Notes: generated by a model from the letters alone, not told the origin. Shown: positions 1-8,567, numbered from the stretch's first letter. The stretch is DNA of 26,934 nucleotides from Lawsonibacter sp900766145 (GCF_030372275.1 NZ_JAUDDJ010000031.1), one strand, 5' to 3'. Translations and numbers: made by a program.

Positions 1-952
1 CCGCGTTGAACACCTCCCGCTCGCTGCCGAACTTCACCTCGGTCTTGGCGGGGTGGACGTTCACGTCCACCTGGCTCAGCTTCACCTCCACGTGGAGAAC
101 ACAGGCAGGAAACTTGCCCACCATCTTCTGGTTCTGGTAGGCCTGCTCCAGGGCGGCCATCAGCAGCCGGGACTTCACCTGTCGGCCATTGACAAAGAAG
201 AACTGCCAGTTCCGGCTGGCCCGGCAGCAGGCGGGCTGGGAGACAAAGCCGGTGACCTTCACGCCCTCGCCGCCGCACTTCACTTCCCGGAAGCCCAGGG
301 CCAGCTCTCGGCCCAGCACGGCGTACACCGCGCTCTGGAGGGCGCCGTCGCCGGGGGTGAGCAGCTCCTGCTTGCCGTCCCGGATAAACTTGACGCTTAC
401 CTCCGGGTGGGACAGGGCCACCCGCTGGACCACAGCAAAGACGGCAGCCCCCTCGGCCGAGTCCTTCTTCATAAACTTGAGCCGGGCGGGGGTGTTGTAA
501 AACAGGTCCCGCACCACCATGGTGGTACCCAGGGGACAGCCCGCCTCCTCGACCTCGCCGGGCACGCCTCCCTCCAGGGAGAGGGAAGCCCCCAGGGGGG
601 CGTCCGCGGTGCGGGTCATCACCTCCACCCGGGACACCGCCGAAATGGCCGCCAGAGCCTCGCCCCGGAAGCCCAGGGTGCCGATGGCCTCCAGGTCGTA
701 GGCGGTGCGCAGCTTGCTGGTGGCGTGGCGGAGAAAGGCGGTTTTCAGCTCCCCGGCGGGGATGCCCTTGCCGTCGTCGGTGACCCGGAGGAAGGTGAGT
801 CCCCCGTGGGAAATCTCCACCGTTACCTTGGAGGCCCCGGCGTCAATGGCGTTTTCCATCAGCTCCTTGGCCACGCTGGCCGGCCGCTCCACCACCTCGC
901 CGGCGGCGATCAGGTCGGCCACATGGGAGTCTAATACTTGAATGGTTGGCAT
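1..952 (-). CDS. mutL: DNA mismatch repair protein MutL (5' part; runs off the window)
   Basis: MutL is the GHKL ATPase that couples MutS mismatch recognition to strand removal. Translating the minus strand from the ATG at 952-950 gives 317 codons that remain open to base 1. Visible GHKL and MutL motifs are IAAGEVVERPASVAKELMEN followed by AIDAG (Asn34 would be the Mg-ATP residue), DDGKGI, TLGFRGEAL, YNTPARLKFMKK, then FVNGRQ and the MutL-specific VDVNVHPAKTEVKF near the window edge. The start is supported by an AGGAAGAGG ribosome site 5 bases upstream. It follows a lipoprotein gene with a 19-bp gap, so it is probably the last visible member of a minus-strand operon. The C-terminal endonuclease/dimerisation half lies outside the window and cannot be judged. 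The apparent open frame on the opposite strand is a codon-bias shadow. Confidence 0.97.
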   Translation of the reverse strand, partial: MPTIQVLDSHVADLIAAGEVVERPASVAKELMENAIDAGASKVTVEISHGGLTFLRVTDDGKGIPAGELKTAFLRHATSKLRTAYDLEAIGTLGFRGEALAAISAVSRVEVMTRTADAPLGASLSLEGGVPGEVEEAGCPLGTTMVVRDLFYNTPARLKFMKKDSAEGAAVFAVVQRVALSHPEVSVKFIRDGKQELLTPGDGALQSAVYAVLGRELALGFREVKCGGEGVKVTGFVSQPACCRASRNWQFFFVNGRQVKSRLLMAALEQAYQNQKMVGKFPACVLHVEVKLSQVDVNVHPAKTEVKFGSEREVFNA

Positions 953-971
953 AAATACCTCTTCCTATCGG

Positions 972-2225
972 TTAGTTTCCGGTTTCTTCATCCAGGGGCA
1001 TGGAGTAGACCACCGACCAGCCCCGCATGGAGGACTCCAGTAGGATTTCCTGCTCCTGGGTCTGGCCGTCCTCCAGGGTCACGGTAACGTGGAAGGTGAT
1101 GGAGTTGCCCATCTGCTCCACCAAACGCACGTCCTGAATCTTCCATTCGGTGTAATCCGCGTAGTACCGGGCCACCTCTTGGCGGGCGGCCTCCTCCGTA
1201 TCCTGAGGGGGCAGCTGGGCCATGTACACGGGGATAAAGCCCTGGCGGAGCAGGGCCTCCTGGCCGGTCTGGCTGCGCAGCCAGCGCACCACCGCCCGGG
1301 CGGGGTGGTCCTGGGGCAGGTCGGCGCGGGTGACGGCGTAGTAGCCGTCGCTGAGGGGGTAGCTGCCGTCGGCAATGGACTCCGCTGTGGCGGCTACCCC
1401 TTCGTAGTTTAAAATTTTCAGCTCGCTCCCAATACCGGTAAAGCTGTCCATATCCTCCAAATAAGTAAAGAGGGTATAGCCCAGGGCGTAGGTATCGGTG
1501 GGCTCATCAAACATGCCGCCGCTGTGGTAGTAGGCCACCTGCTCCAGCATGCCCTCCATGGTGAGCTCCACATAGTTCTCCTGGATGGTGGGGTCCATGG
1601 CCTGGCCGTTCAGAATCAGATTGTCCATCTGGGACTGGCTGCCGCTGTCGGCGTTGCGGCAGATGGGCACCAGGCCCCGGTCGGGCCCGCCCAGCTCGCT
1701 CCAGTTGGAGATGCCGTTGTGGAGGTAGATCTCCCGCACCTGGTCGCCGGTAATGTTGGCGGTGGTGTTGTCCTTGGGGGTGATGAAGATGAGGGCCTCG
1801 GCGGCCACCTGGCTGTACTCCAGCTCCACCCCGGCCTGCTGGGCCTGCTCCCGCACGGCGGGGGAGGCGTAGGGCACCAGGATGAGGTCCACCTCCCCGT
1901 TGATGAGGGCCTCATAGGAGGGGACGGTACGCAGGGGCTCCCAGGGATAATTTTCGTCCTGCATGTTGCCTCCCGCCCCCTCATACACCGCCTGGACAAT
2001 GCCCAGAGTGGAGGTGGAACCGTTGATTCGGGGGTAGTTCTCCAGGGTCACCCCCAGGTCGGTGAGGGCCATGGCGGGCTCCATGGTCTCCTCCTGCTGC
2101 TGGCTGGAGGAGGTGGAGGGGTCGGGCTGGGACGTGCTTTCGTTCCCGCTGCCCTCCAGGGCCGTTTTGGGGGCGCAGGCGGACAGAAACAGGACGGTGA
2201 GGAACAGGACACACAGGCGTTTCAT
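972..2225 (-). CDS. PstS-like substrate-binding lipoprotein
   Basis: This is a 417-residue secreted lipoprotein. It begins MKRLCVLFLTVLFLSACAPK: a short positive n-region, a hydrophobic core and a lipobox LSAC whose Cys would be lipidated. A Ser/Thr/Gln-rich linker of about 30 residues follows, then a periplasmic-binding-protein-like fold. The segment with NWSELGGPDRG and RNADSGSQSQMDNLI resembles the anion-binding loop (SGS/SGT) of PstS-type phosphate-binding proteins, so phosphate or a related anion is a reasonable but unproved ligand. No pst permease genes lie nearby. I chose the ATG at 2225 because AAGGAGG lies 8 bases upstream; a GTG two codons earlier would be only 2 bases from that site. 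It sits 19 bp upstream of mutL, so co-transcription is likely, although a functional link to repair is not apparent. Confidence 0.8.
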   Translation of the reverse strand: MKRLCVLFLTVLFLSACAPKTALEGSGNESTSQPDPSTSSSQQQEETMEPAMALTDLGVTLENYPRINGSTSTLGIVQAVYEGAGGNMQDENYPWEPLRTVPSYEALINGEVDLILVPYASPAVREQAQQAGVELEYSQVAAEALIFITPKDNTTANITGDQVREIYLHNGISNWSELGGPDRGLVPICRNADSGSQSQMDNLILNGQAMDPTIQENYVELTMEGMLEQVAYYHSGGMFDEPTDTYALGYTLFTYLEDMDSFTGIGSELKILNYEGVAATAESIADGSYPLSDGYYAVTRADLPQDHPARAVVRWLRSQTGQEALLRQGFIPVYMAQLPPQDTEEAARQEVARYYADYTEWKIQDVRLVEQMGNSITFHVTVTLEDGQTQEQEILLESSMRGWSVVYSMPLDEETGN

Positions 2226-2261
2226 GGTCACGACCTCCTTATGTAGGCGGCAGATGATAGC

Positions 2262-2753
2262 TTACAGGATGAGAGACAGGGTATCCGGGTCAATACAGGA
2301 GCGCCGGGGGTGTTTCGGGTCCACATAGATGACGGGGTACTGGATGGGGGCGGGCTGGGTCCACACCAGGGGACTGGTCACGGTGTAGAGCTTGTCGTTC
2401 CACAGGTAGCTGCACCGCACCACCCAGGGGGAGTTTTCCCCGGGAATGTTGGTAAAACTGCGGGTATTCCAGTTGATCCACACCCGTTTTTCCACCGAAC
2501 AGCCCACGTGTTCCACCTTCACGCCCTTCTCCCGCAGGCGGCGGCACAGGGCCTTTTTCCACCCGTACCACACCAGACACAGCCCTGCCCCTACCAGCAA
2601 AACCAGGCCCACCGCGGAGAAGGCCCAGCCTCCGCCGCCCTGGACCGGAAGATCCATCCAGGTAAACAGGGCCCCCAGCAGGACAAAGGCGACACCAATG
2701 CCGCCCAGCACCAGGGCCAGCAGTTGGGAGACATATCGGGGCGGGGTTTTCAT
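2262..2753 (-). CDS. Two-helix membrane protein, DUF3592-like
   Basis: This is a 163-residue protein starting MKTPPRYVSQ at the ATG 2753-2751. There are two hydrophobic segments, about residues 9-32 and 43-64, separated by a short extracytoplasmic loop. A basic turn (KKALCRRLREK) and a soluble C-terminal domain of about 90 residues follow. That domain ends in YPVIYVDPKHPRR, which resembles the (V/Y)DPxNP motif of DUF3592 proteins. The frame stays open upstream into the repeat element, but only this start follows a purine-rich site (AAAGGCAGG) and matches the protein character. It lies 36 bp upstream of the lipoprotein gene and is probably in the same transcript. Function unknown. The DUF3592 assignment rests on topology and one motif only. 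Confidence 0.65.
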   Translation of the reverse strand: MKTPPRYVSQLLALVLGGIGVAFVLLGALFTWMDLPVQGGGGWAFSAVGLVLLVGAGLCLVWYGWKKALCRRLREKGVKVEHVGCSVEKRVWINWNTRSFTNIPGENSPWVVRCSYLWNDKLYTVTSPLVWTQPAPIQYPVIYVDPKHPRRSCIDPDTLSLIL

Positions 2754-3140
2754 GGGCAGCGCCTGCCTTTCTGTAAAGTTTTTTCCTTTACGATGTTTTC
2801 TGAGGGGAATGGGTCGATTTTGGGAGGAGGGTTCCGCCCTGCGGGGCGGGGAGGCGGGTGTTACTTTGCCCGCGGCGGCAAAGTAACCAAAACGCCGCCG
2901 GGGGGCTCCTTCGATGAGCGCCTGTGCGGAGCGGGCGCTCATAGGCGTCGCCGCCCCGGACCCCCGATTACGGGAGACGCCCTCCTGGGGGCTGGGTATG
3001 TTCATCCGGCGGGCAAAACCAGGTCGGACTGTCTTTCTTGCCTCGGCCCACTGGGGCCTACGCACTAGAAATTTAGGGGTGTCCGCGTTGTACGGACACC
3101 GCCTGGTTGGGCATAACCGTGGCGGCTGGGCAGGTATCGT

Positions 3141-3415
3141 GCGGGCGGATGATATCCGCCCCTACAAAAGGGCTTTCGGTGCTGCGTGCAGGGGCGGCGA
3201 GGCGCCGCCCTTATGGTCCCCTTGTGCAAAGGGGGCTGTCCGCCCCAGCGGAGTGGGGGATTGCCGCTTTCAGGCAAGTTCCCCGCCGCAAATTGCGGGC
3301 GGATGATATCCGCCTCTACGGAAAGACTTCCGATTTGGCGTGTAGGGGCCGGTGTCCTCACCGGCCCGCCGTTCCATGTCCGTCCCTCGCCGTAGGGGCG
3401 GCTATCAGCCGCCCG
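3141..3415. repeat. Cluster of short GC palindromes nested in R1
   Basis: Several imperfect hairpins of the type GTAGGGGCGG-loop-CCGCCCG are packed in the centre of R1. Examples are 3142-3164 and 3296-3318 (both GGGCGGATGATATCCGCC cores, inverted relative to the consensus), 3186-3210, 3342-3367 (GGGCCGGTG/CACCGGCCC) and 3390-3415 (GGGCGGCT/AGCCGCCC). The stems are the same kind as the hairpins flanking the arms of the larger elements. They look like independent small repeats that accumulated in the element centre. Confidence 0.7.
3216..3263. repeat. Short two-hairpin repeat nested in R1
   Basis: The sequence GTCCCCTTGTGCAAAGGGG followed by a CCGCCCC-rich hairpin and GGGGGATTG resembles a short dispersed repeat that I associate with gut Clostridia. 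A first hairpin (CCCCTTGTGCAAAGGGG) is followed by a second GC hairpin and a G-rich tail. Only one copy is in this window, so the family assignment rests on recollection rather than on comparison here. Confidence 0.4.
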
Positions 3416-3758
3416 AGCGGCCGCCGCCGCACCAAACAGGTAGGCAGGCAGGAGGCGGTGTGCGTTAGAATGGCGTAGCCTTCAAATTTTGATAGCAGAA
3501 AGGCCCTGTGGCCTGAGAGTAGGACGGAAACAGGTCTTGATTTTGCCCGCCGGGGATAACCAAAAGACCGAAGTGACCCGCCCTCGTAATGGGGGTCCAG
3601 GGGGCGACGCCTATGAACACCCGCCTGCGGCGAGGTGTTCATCGAAGGAAGCCCCCTGGTGCCTTTTTGGTTCCTTTTTGGGCAAGCAAAAAGGAACATC
3701 CGTCTCCCGGCGGCCTTGGGCCGCCCCTATCAAAGAAGAAAGACTTCCAGTGTAAGCC

Positions 3759-3819
3759 AGAGGCGAAACGCAGTTTCGCAGAAAGTTCTTTTGCCTACTT
3801 TTCTTTCAAGAAAAGTAGG
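3759..3819 (-). repeat. Two-hairpin element B1 abutting the mutS stop codon
   Basis: Read on the minus strand, a 26-base hairpin (CCTACTTTTCT / AGAAAAGTAGG, 3819-3794) begins on the base immediately after the mutS TAA. It is followed by CAAAAGAACTTTCTGC and a second hairpin GCGAAAC-TGC-GTTTCGC. There is no U-tract after either stem, so it is not a standard intrinsic terminator. Related copies are B2 (18012), B3 (21820) and B4 (26163), with compensatory changes in both stems. Confidence 0.75.
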
Positions 3820-6417
3820 TTAGTTCAGGTCCTGCTTCAATTCATTGAGCAAATTCAGCGCCTCAATGGGCGAGAGAATATTCACATCGGTCATGCGCAG
3901 CTTTTTCAGCACCGTCTCGCCTCCCAGGTCGCCCAGGGACACCTGCCCGCTGTCCTCCTGAACGGAAACCACCGGGCGCTCCACGCCCCCGGCCTCCAGA
4001 TCCTTCAAAATCTCCCGGGCACGCTTGATGACCCGGTCGGGCACACCGGCCAGCTGGGCCACCTCGATGCCGTAGCTCTGGTCGGCCCCGCCCCGGACAA
4101 TTTTCCGCAGGAAAATCACCTGGTCTTTCCGCTTTTTGGCGGCGATATTGTAATTTTTCACCCCGGGGATCTCGCCCTCCAGGACGGTGAGCTCGTGGTA
4201 GTGGGTGGCAAAGAGGGTCTTGCACCCCAGCCGCCGCTTGTCGGCGCAATATTCCAAAACAGACCGGGCGATAGCCATGCCGTCGTAGGTGGAGGTGCCC
4301 CGGCCGATCTCGTCCAGGATGAGCAGGGAGCGGCGGGTGGCGTTTTTCAGCAGCTGGGCCACCTCGGTCATCTCCACCATGAAGGTGGACTGACCCGCGG
4401 AGAGGTCGTCGCTGGCGCCGATGCGGGTAAACACCCGGTCCACCACCCCGATGTGGGCGGATTTGGCGGGCACAAAGGAACCCATCTGAGCCATGAGGGT
4501 AATAAGGGCCACCTGGCGCATGTAGGTGGATTTGCCCGCCATGTTGGGGCCGGTGATGATGGCGCACATGTCGTCCCCGTCGTCCATGTGGGTGTCGTTG
4601 GGGACAAAGAGGGAGTCCTTGAGCATCTTTTCCACCACCGGGTGGCGGCCCTCCACGATGTTCAGCACCGCGGAGTTGTCCACCTGGGGCATACAGTAAT
4701 TGCCCGCGGCGGCCACAGAGGCAAAGGAGTTGAGCACGTCCACCTGGGCCACGGCGGCGGCGCTCTTCTGCACCTGGGTGACGTGGCGGCAGACGGTGTC
4801 CTTCAGCTCACAGAAGAGCTGATATTCCAGGGCCACCACCTTGTCCTGGGCGGAGAGGATGGTGTGCTCCAGGTCCTTCAGCTCCTGGGAGATGTAACGC
4901 TCGGAGTTGACGGTGGTCTGTTTCCGCACCCAGCCCTCGGGCACCAGGTTGGTCTGGGACTTGGCCACCTCGATGTAGTAGCCAAAGACCTTGTTGTAGC
5001 CCACCTTCATGTTCTTGATGCCGGTCTGCTCTTTCGTCCGGGCCTCCAGGTCGGCCAGCATGTCCGCCCCGTGGTCCATCACGTTGCGCAGCCGGTCCAC
5101 CTCTTCGCTGTACCCCTCCCGAATAAACTTGCCCTCCCGCACGGAGAAGGGGGGCTCGTCCACCAGGGCCCGCTGGAGAAGCTCCCGCAGCTCGGGCAGG
5201 TCGTCCAGCTGCCCGGCCAGGGACTGGAGCAGGGCGGAGGAGCAGGGCTCCAGAAGCTGCCGGATGCGGGGCAGCTTGCCCAGGCCTGTTGCCAGGGCGG
5301 TGAGGTCCCGGCCTCCGGCGGTGCCGTACACCACCCGGCCAATGAGCCGCTCCAGGTCGGTGACCTCCCGCAGGGTGAGGGTCAGCTCCTCCCGGGTGAT
5401 GATGTCCTCCACCAGGTCGCCCACCGCCTGCTGCCGCCGGGCGATCTGTACGGGGGAGAGGAGGGGCCGCTCCATCCAGCCCCGGATAAGCCGGTGGCCC
5501 ATGGGGGTTTTCGTCTTATCCATCACCCACAGCAGGGAGCCCTTTTTCTCTTTGCCCCGCAGGGTCTCGGTGAGCTCCAGGGTCTGCCGGGCGGTGAGGT
5601 CCAGCTCCATAAACTGGCCCGTGGTGTAGTAGGAGAAGGCAGCGATGTGGCCCAGATCGGTTTTCTGGGTGTCGTAGAGGTAGCGCAGCATCCCGCCGGT
5701 GGCCTGGACGGCGGCGGTGTCGCCCACAGGCAGGGTCTCCAACCCGGCGGTAAACTGCTTGTTCACCAGCTCCCGGGCGTTCTCCAGGGCGAAGCCCTTC
5801 TCCCAGTGCTGGCACATGCAGCTGAGGCGCTCCTTCAAAAAGTCGGTAAGGCCTTCCAGCGCCCAGGCACCCTGGGAGAGCACCGCCTCGGTGGGGTGGA
5901 AGCGGCCCAGCTCATTTTCCAGGTGGTCCAGAGCCTCCGGCCCGGCGGAGAAGGAGGTGGCGAACACCTCGCCGGTGGAGATGTCGCACAGGCACAGGCC
6001 TACCCCGGCCTCGTCGGCGTAGATAGCGCTGAGGAAGTTGTTTTTCCCCTCCTCCAGCATAGACGCGGAGATGACGGTGCCCGGGGAGATGATGCGGATG
6101 ATGTCCCGGTCCACCAGGCCCTTGGCCAGGGCCGGGTCCTCGGTCTGCTCGCAGATGGCCACCTTGTAGCCCTTGGCAATGAGCCGGGCGATGTAGCTCT
6201 CACAGGAGTGATAGGGTACGCCGCACATGGGGGTACGCTCCTCCGGGGGTTTATTTCGGTCCCGGGTGGTGAGGGTCAAATCCAGCTCCTTGGACACCAG
6301 CTTGGCATCGTCGAAGAACATCTCATAAAAATCGCCCAGTCGGAAAAACAAAATGGAGTCGGGATTGCGGTCCTTCATCTCCAGGTATTGTTTCATCATG
6401 GGGGTCAGTTCTGCCAT
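3820..6417 (-). CDS. mutS: DNA mismatch repair protein MutS
   Basis: This is an 865-residue MutS, typical length, which binds mismatches as a dimer and signals through its ATPase to MutL. The N-terminal mismatch-reading motif is present as GDFYEMF (Phe30 and Glu32 are the F-x-E pair). The ABC-type ATPase is complete: Walker A GPNMAGKSTYMRQ near residue 620, signature region GASDDLSAGQSTFMVEM, Walker B LLILDEIGRGTSTYDG and the His switch FATHYHELT. The start MAELTPMMKQY aligns with family starts. The upstream ribosome site is weak (AAGACGG). The gene lies between elements R2 and R1 and downstream of miaB, a gene order common in Clostridia. Its stop codon is directly followed by hairpin element B1. 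No truncation or missing catalytic residue is seen. Confidence 0.98.
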   Translation of the reverse strand: MAELTPMMKQYLEMKDRNPDSILFFRLGDFYEMFFDDAKLVSKELDLTLTTRDRNKPPEERTPMCGVPYHSCESYIARLIAKGYKVAICEQTEDPALAKGLVDRDIIRIISPGTVISASMLEEGKNNFLSAIYADEAGVGLCLCDISTGEVFATSFSAGPEALDHLENELGRFHPTEAVLSQGAWALEGLTDFLKERLSCMCQHWEKGFALENARELVNKQFTAGLETLPVGDTAAVQATGGMLRYLYDTQKTDLGHIAAFSYYTTGQFMELDLTARQTLELTETLRGKEKKGSLLWVMDKTKTPMGHRLIRGWMERPLLSPVQIARRQQAVGDLVEDIITREELTLTLREVTDLERLIGRVVYGTAGGRDLTALATGLGKLPRIRQLLEPCSSALLQSLAGQLDDLPELRELLQRALVDEPPFSVREGKFIREGYSEEVDRLRNVMDHGADMLADLEARTKEQTGIKNMKVGYNKVFGYYIEVAKSQTNLVPEGWVRKQTTVNSERYISQELKDLEHTILSAQDKVVALEYQLFCELKDTVCRHVTQVQKSAAAVAQVDVLNSFASVAAAGNYCMPQVDNSAVLNIVEGRHPVVEKMLKDSLFVPNDTHMDDGDDMCAIITGPNMAGKSTYMRQVALITLMAQMGSFVPAKSAHIGVVDRVFTRIGASDDLSAGQSTFMVEMTEVAQLLKNATRRSLLILDEIGRGTSTYDGMAIARSVLEYCADKRRLGCKTLFATHYHELTVLEGEIPGVKNYNIAAKKRKDQVIFLRKIVRGGADQSYGIEVAQLAGVPDRVIKRAREILKDLEAGGVERPVVSVQEDSGQVSLGDLGGETVLKKLRMTDVNILSPIEALNLLNELKQDLN

Positions 6418-6470
6418 GGGTTCACCGTCTTTCTGCGTTGTGAGTTTCTTTTTTCTATGTTTTGAGAGGG

Positions 6471-7098
6471 TTCCGCCCTGCTGGGCGGGTTCCTTTCTGA
6501 GCGATCAGAAAGGAACCAAAGAATCGCCGGGGGCTGCTTCCGGTGAGCGCCTTCGCGCAGCGGGCGCTCACAGTCATTGCCCCCGGACCCCCAGTTACGG
6601 GGGGACGCCCTCCTGGGAAATAGGAAATTTCATCCGGCGGGGCAAAGACAAGACTGTCTGGTCCTTCTTGCCTCGGGGGCACGGGCCCCTGCCCGGTGTG
6701 AAGTTTGAAAGTGTCTGCGTTGTACGGGCACCGCCTGCCTGGGCAAAACTGTGGCAGCTGGTCCATAATTGGGCGCGCTGTCCGTCCACCCGACCACCGC
6801 CGCATCCAACAGGTAGGCAGGCACCAGGCGGTGTGCGGTAGAGTGGCCCGCCTGTAAATTTTAGATTGGTAGGCCCCAGTGGGCCGAGAATAGAGGGATG
6901 CACGGTCAAAATTTAGGCCGCCGGAACATACCGGAAGTCCGAAGTGACCCGCCCCCGTAAACGGGGGTCCGGGGGGCGACGCCTATGAACACTGGCGCAA
7001 GCCATGTGTTCATCGAAGGAGCCCCCCGGCGGCGTTTTGGTTACTTTGCCGCCGCGGGCAAAGTAACAATCGTCCCCCGGCAGCCAAAGGCCGCCCCT
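6471..7098 (+). repeat. Composite inverted element R2
   Basis: This element occupies the miaB-mutS gap. The left arm hairpin is 6489-6516 (GTTCCTTTCTG / CAGAAAGGAAC, loop AGCGAT) and the right arm hairpin is 7040-7067 (loop CGCGGC on the minus strand). The loop-to-downstream pairings are 6501-6505 with 6523-6527 (GCGAT/ATCGC) and 7051-7055 with 7029-7033. The second arm hairpins are TGAGCGCC/GGCGCTCA on the left and GAACAC/GTGTTC on the right, so the same stem is kept with different bases. Outer GC hairpins lie at 6473-6488 and about 7074-7096. It has no central palindrome cluster and no 124-bp module, so with R3 it represents the basic form. No credible gene. Confidence 0.85.
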
Positions 7099-7120
7099 AA
7101 AAAACCGATTACTTTTCGGT
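7099..7120 (-). terminator. Possible weak terminator at the miaB stop
   Basis: On the minus strand ACCGA and TCGGT form a short stem around the miaB stop codon, followed by a run of T. The 5-bp stem is short for an intrinsic terminator, so this is tentative. Confidence 0.35.
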
Positions 7121-8530
7121 CATTTCTCCGTAAAGAGACCACTTATTTGCCCCGGTAATGTGAATCTCCCGGAACTGTCCCACATCATCGGCCGTTCCGC
7201 CCTTCACTCTCACCAGCCGGTTACCCGGAGTCCGGGCGGTAAAGGGATACTCGGCGTCATCCCCCTGGCCGTCAATGAGGCAGCGCACCGTCTTGCCGAT
7301 GTAGGCGGCGTGCTTCTCCTCGGAAATCTGGTCCTGGAGGGCCACCAGGCGGTTGAAGTTCCGTAGCTTCTCCTCCCGGGGCATGGGGTCGTCCATCTTG
7401 GCGGCGGGGGTGCCCACACGGGGGGAATAGATGAAGGTAAACAGGGCGTCGTAGCGCACCTCTTCCAGCACCTTCAGGGTGTCCTCAAACTCCTCGGTTG
7501 TCTCTCCAGGGAAGCCCACGATCACGTCGGAGGTGAGGACGATATCGGGGATGAGGGCCTTCAGGGCCCGGATTTTCTCCAGATACTGCTCCCGGGTGTG
7601 GCGGCGGTTCATCACCTTCAGGATGCGGTCGTTGCCCGCCTGGAAGGGCAGGTGGAGCACCGGGGCCACCTTCTCGCACCGGGCCATGGTCTCAAAGAGC
7701 TTCTGGGTGGCGTCCTTGGGGTGGGAGGTCATAAAGCGGATGAGGAAGTCCCCGGGGATGTCGTTGACCTGGGACAGCAGGTCGGCAAAGTCCATGGGAT
7801 TTTCCAGGTCCTTGCCGTAGGAGTTTACGTTCTGGCCCAACAGGGTAATATCCTTATACCCCTCCTCCACCAGCTGCCGCACCTCGGAGAGGATATCCTC
7901 CGGCTGACGGGAGCGCTCCCGGCCCCGGACATAGGGCACGATGCAGTAGGAGCAGAAGTTGTTGCACCCGTACATGATGGACACCCAGGCCTTCACCTTG
8001 TCCTGGCGCACCACGGGGATGCCCTCGGCGATGGAGCCGGGCAGGTCGGGGGTCTGGAACACCCGGCCCCGGGCGGTGAGCAGGCTGTGGATGAACTCGG
8101 GGAAGCGCCACAGCACCTGGGGACCAAAGACCAGGTCCACATGGCGGTAGGACTCCTTCACTTTCTGGGCCACATGGGCCTCCTGGGCCATACAGCCGCA
8201 CAGGCAGATGAGCTGACCGGGGTGGCGGCGCTTCACATGCACCAGAGCGCCCAGGTTACCCAGCACCCGCTGCTCGGCGTGCTCCCGGATGGCGCAGGTA
8301 TTGATGACGATCACGTCGGCCTGCTCCTCGTCCTGGGTAAAGCCGTAGCCCATCTCCTGCAAATAGCCCCGGATGCGCTCGGAGTCGGCCTCATTCTGCT
8401 GACAGCCGTAGGTGTCCACAAAGGCCAGCGGGGGCTGGGGCCGCTGGGCGTTGAGCTGGGCGACGGCATGACAATAATCCATCTGCCGGGCGATGTCCTC
8501 CCGGGAAATGGTGGTTGTATTACGTTCCAT
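7109..8530 (-). CDS. miaB: tRNA-2-methylthio-N6-dimethylallyladenosine synthase MiaB
   Basis: MiaB is a radical-SAM methylthiotransferase that converts i6A37 to ms2i6A37 in tRNAs. It is 473 residues from the chosen start. The N-terminal UPF0004 domain has the auxiliary-cluster cysteines: Cys43 in TYGCQQNEADSE, Cys79 in NTCAIREHAEQR and Cys113 in CGCMAQ. The radical-SAM motif is GCNNFCSYCIVPYVRGRERS (Cys189, Cys193, Cys196). The last 70 or so residues form a TRAM-type RNA-binding domain. I chose ATG 8530 because GGAGG lies 5 bases upstream of it; an ATG four codons earlier (8542) has no ribosome site of its own and its codons contain the GGAGG. It is divergent from the alanine-racemase-like gene and upstream of mutS. 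Confidence 0.95.
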   Translation of the reverse strand: MERNTTTISREDIARQMDYCHAVAQLNAQRPQPPLAFVDTYGCQQNEADSERIRGYLQEMGYGFTQDEEQADVIVINTCAIREHAEQRVLGNLGALVHVKRRHPGQLICLCGCMAQEAHVAQKVKESYRHVDLVFGPQVLWRFPEFIHSLLTARGRVFQTPDLPGSIAEGIPVVRQDKVKAWVSIMYGCNNFCSYCIVPYVRGRERSRQPEDILSEVRQLVEEGYKDITLLGQNVNSYGKDLENPMDFADLLSQVNDIPGDFLIRFMTSHPKDATQKLFETMARCEKVAPVLHLPFQAGNDRILKVMNRRHTREQYLEKIRALKALIPDIVLTSDVIVGFPGETTEEFEDTLKVLEEVRYDALFTFIYSPRVGTPAAKMDDPMPREEKLRNFNRLVALQDQISEEKHAAYIGKTVRCLIDGQGDDAEYPFTARTPGNRLVRVKGGTADDVGQFREIHITGANKWSLYGEMTEK

Positions 8531-8567
8531 GGAGTCCTCCATACTAATTTATTAGTTTAATCATAGT

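Larger units (their letters stand above)
2832..3722 (+). repeat. Composite inverted element R1
   Basis: This intergenic element fills most of the gap between mutS and the DUF3592-like gene. The left arm starts with hairpin 2860-2887 (GTTACTTTGCC / GGCAAAGTAAC, loop CGCGGC) and the right arm, inverted, with hairpin 3670-3697 (loop CTTGCC on the minus strand). In each arm the last four loop bases can pair with bases beginning seven positions 3' of the hairpin: 2873-2876 with 2894-2897, and 3681-3684 with 3660-3663. Further arm stems include 2916-2922 with 2934-2940 (GAGCGCC/GGCGCTC) and 3597-3605 with 3651-3659 (CCAGGGGGC/GCCCCCTGG). Outer GC hairpins flank it (2833-2848 and about 3706-3722). 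The centre, about 3131-3420, carries extra short palindromes, making this the longest copy. No coding gene is credible inside it. Confidence 0.85.

Noticed and set aside
2860..3697. CRISPR array
   Set aside because: Repeats are large inverted arms and irregular palindromes, without equal-length spacers or cas genes.
2860..3697. Insertion sequence with transposase
   Set aside because: None of the six elements has a frame with transposase or recombinase motifs, and flanking target duplications could not be recognised.
3759..3819. B elements as ordinary intrinsic terminators
   Set aside because: Strong stems occur right after stop codons but no U-tract follows, and B3 is upstream of a gene rather than behind one.
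3759..3819. The same loop-downstream pseudoknot in B elements
   Set aside because: B1 allows GAAAG/CTTTC pairing, but B2, B3 and B4 do not keep an equivalent pairing at a fixed distance.
3589..6465. Very long plus-strand open frame (958 codons) opposite mutS
   Set aside because: It is rich in His, Gly and Leu without recognisable motifs and lies fully antisense to an intact mutS. GC-rich third positions keep the antisense frame open.
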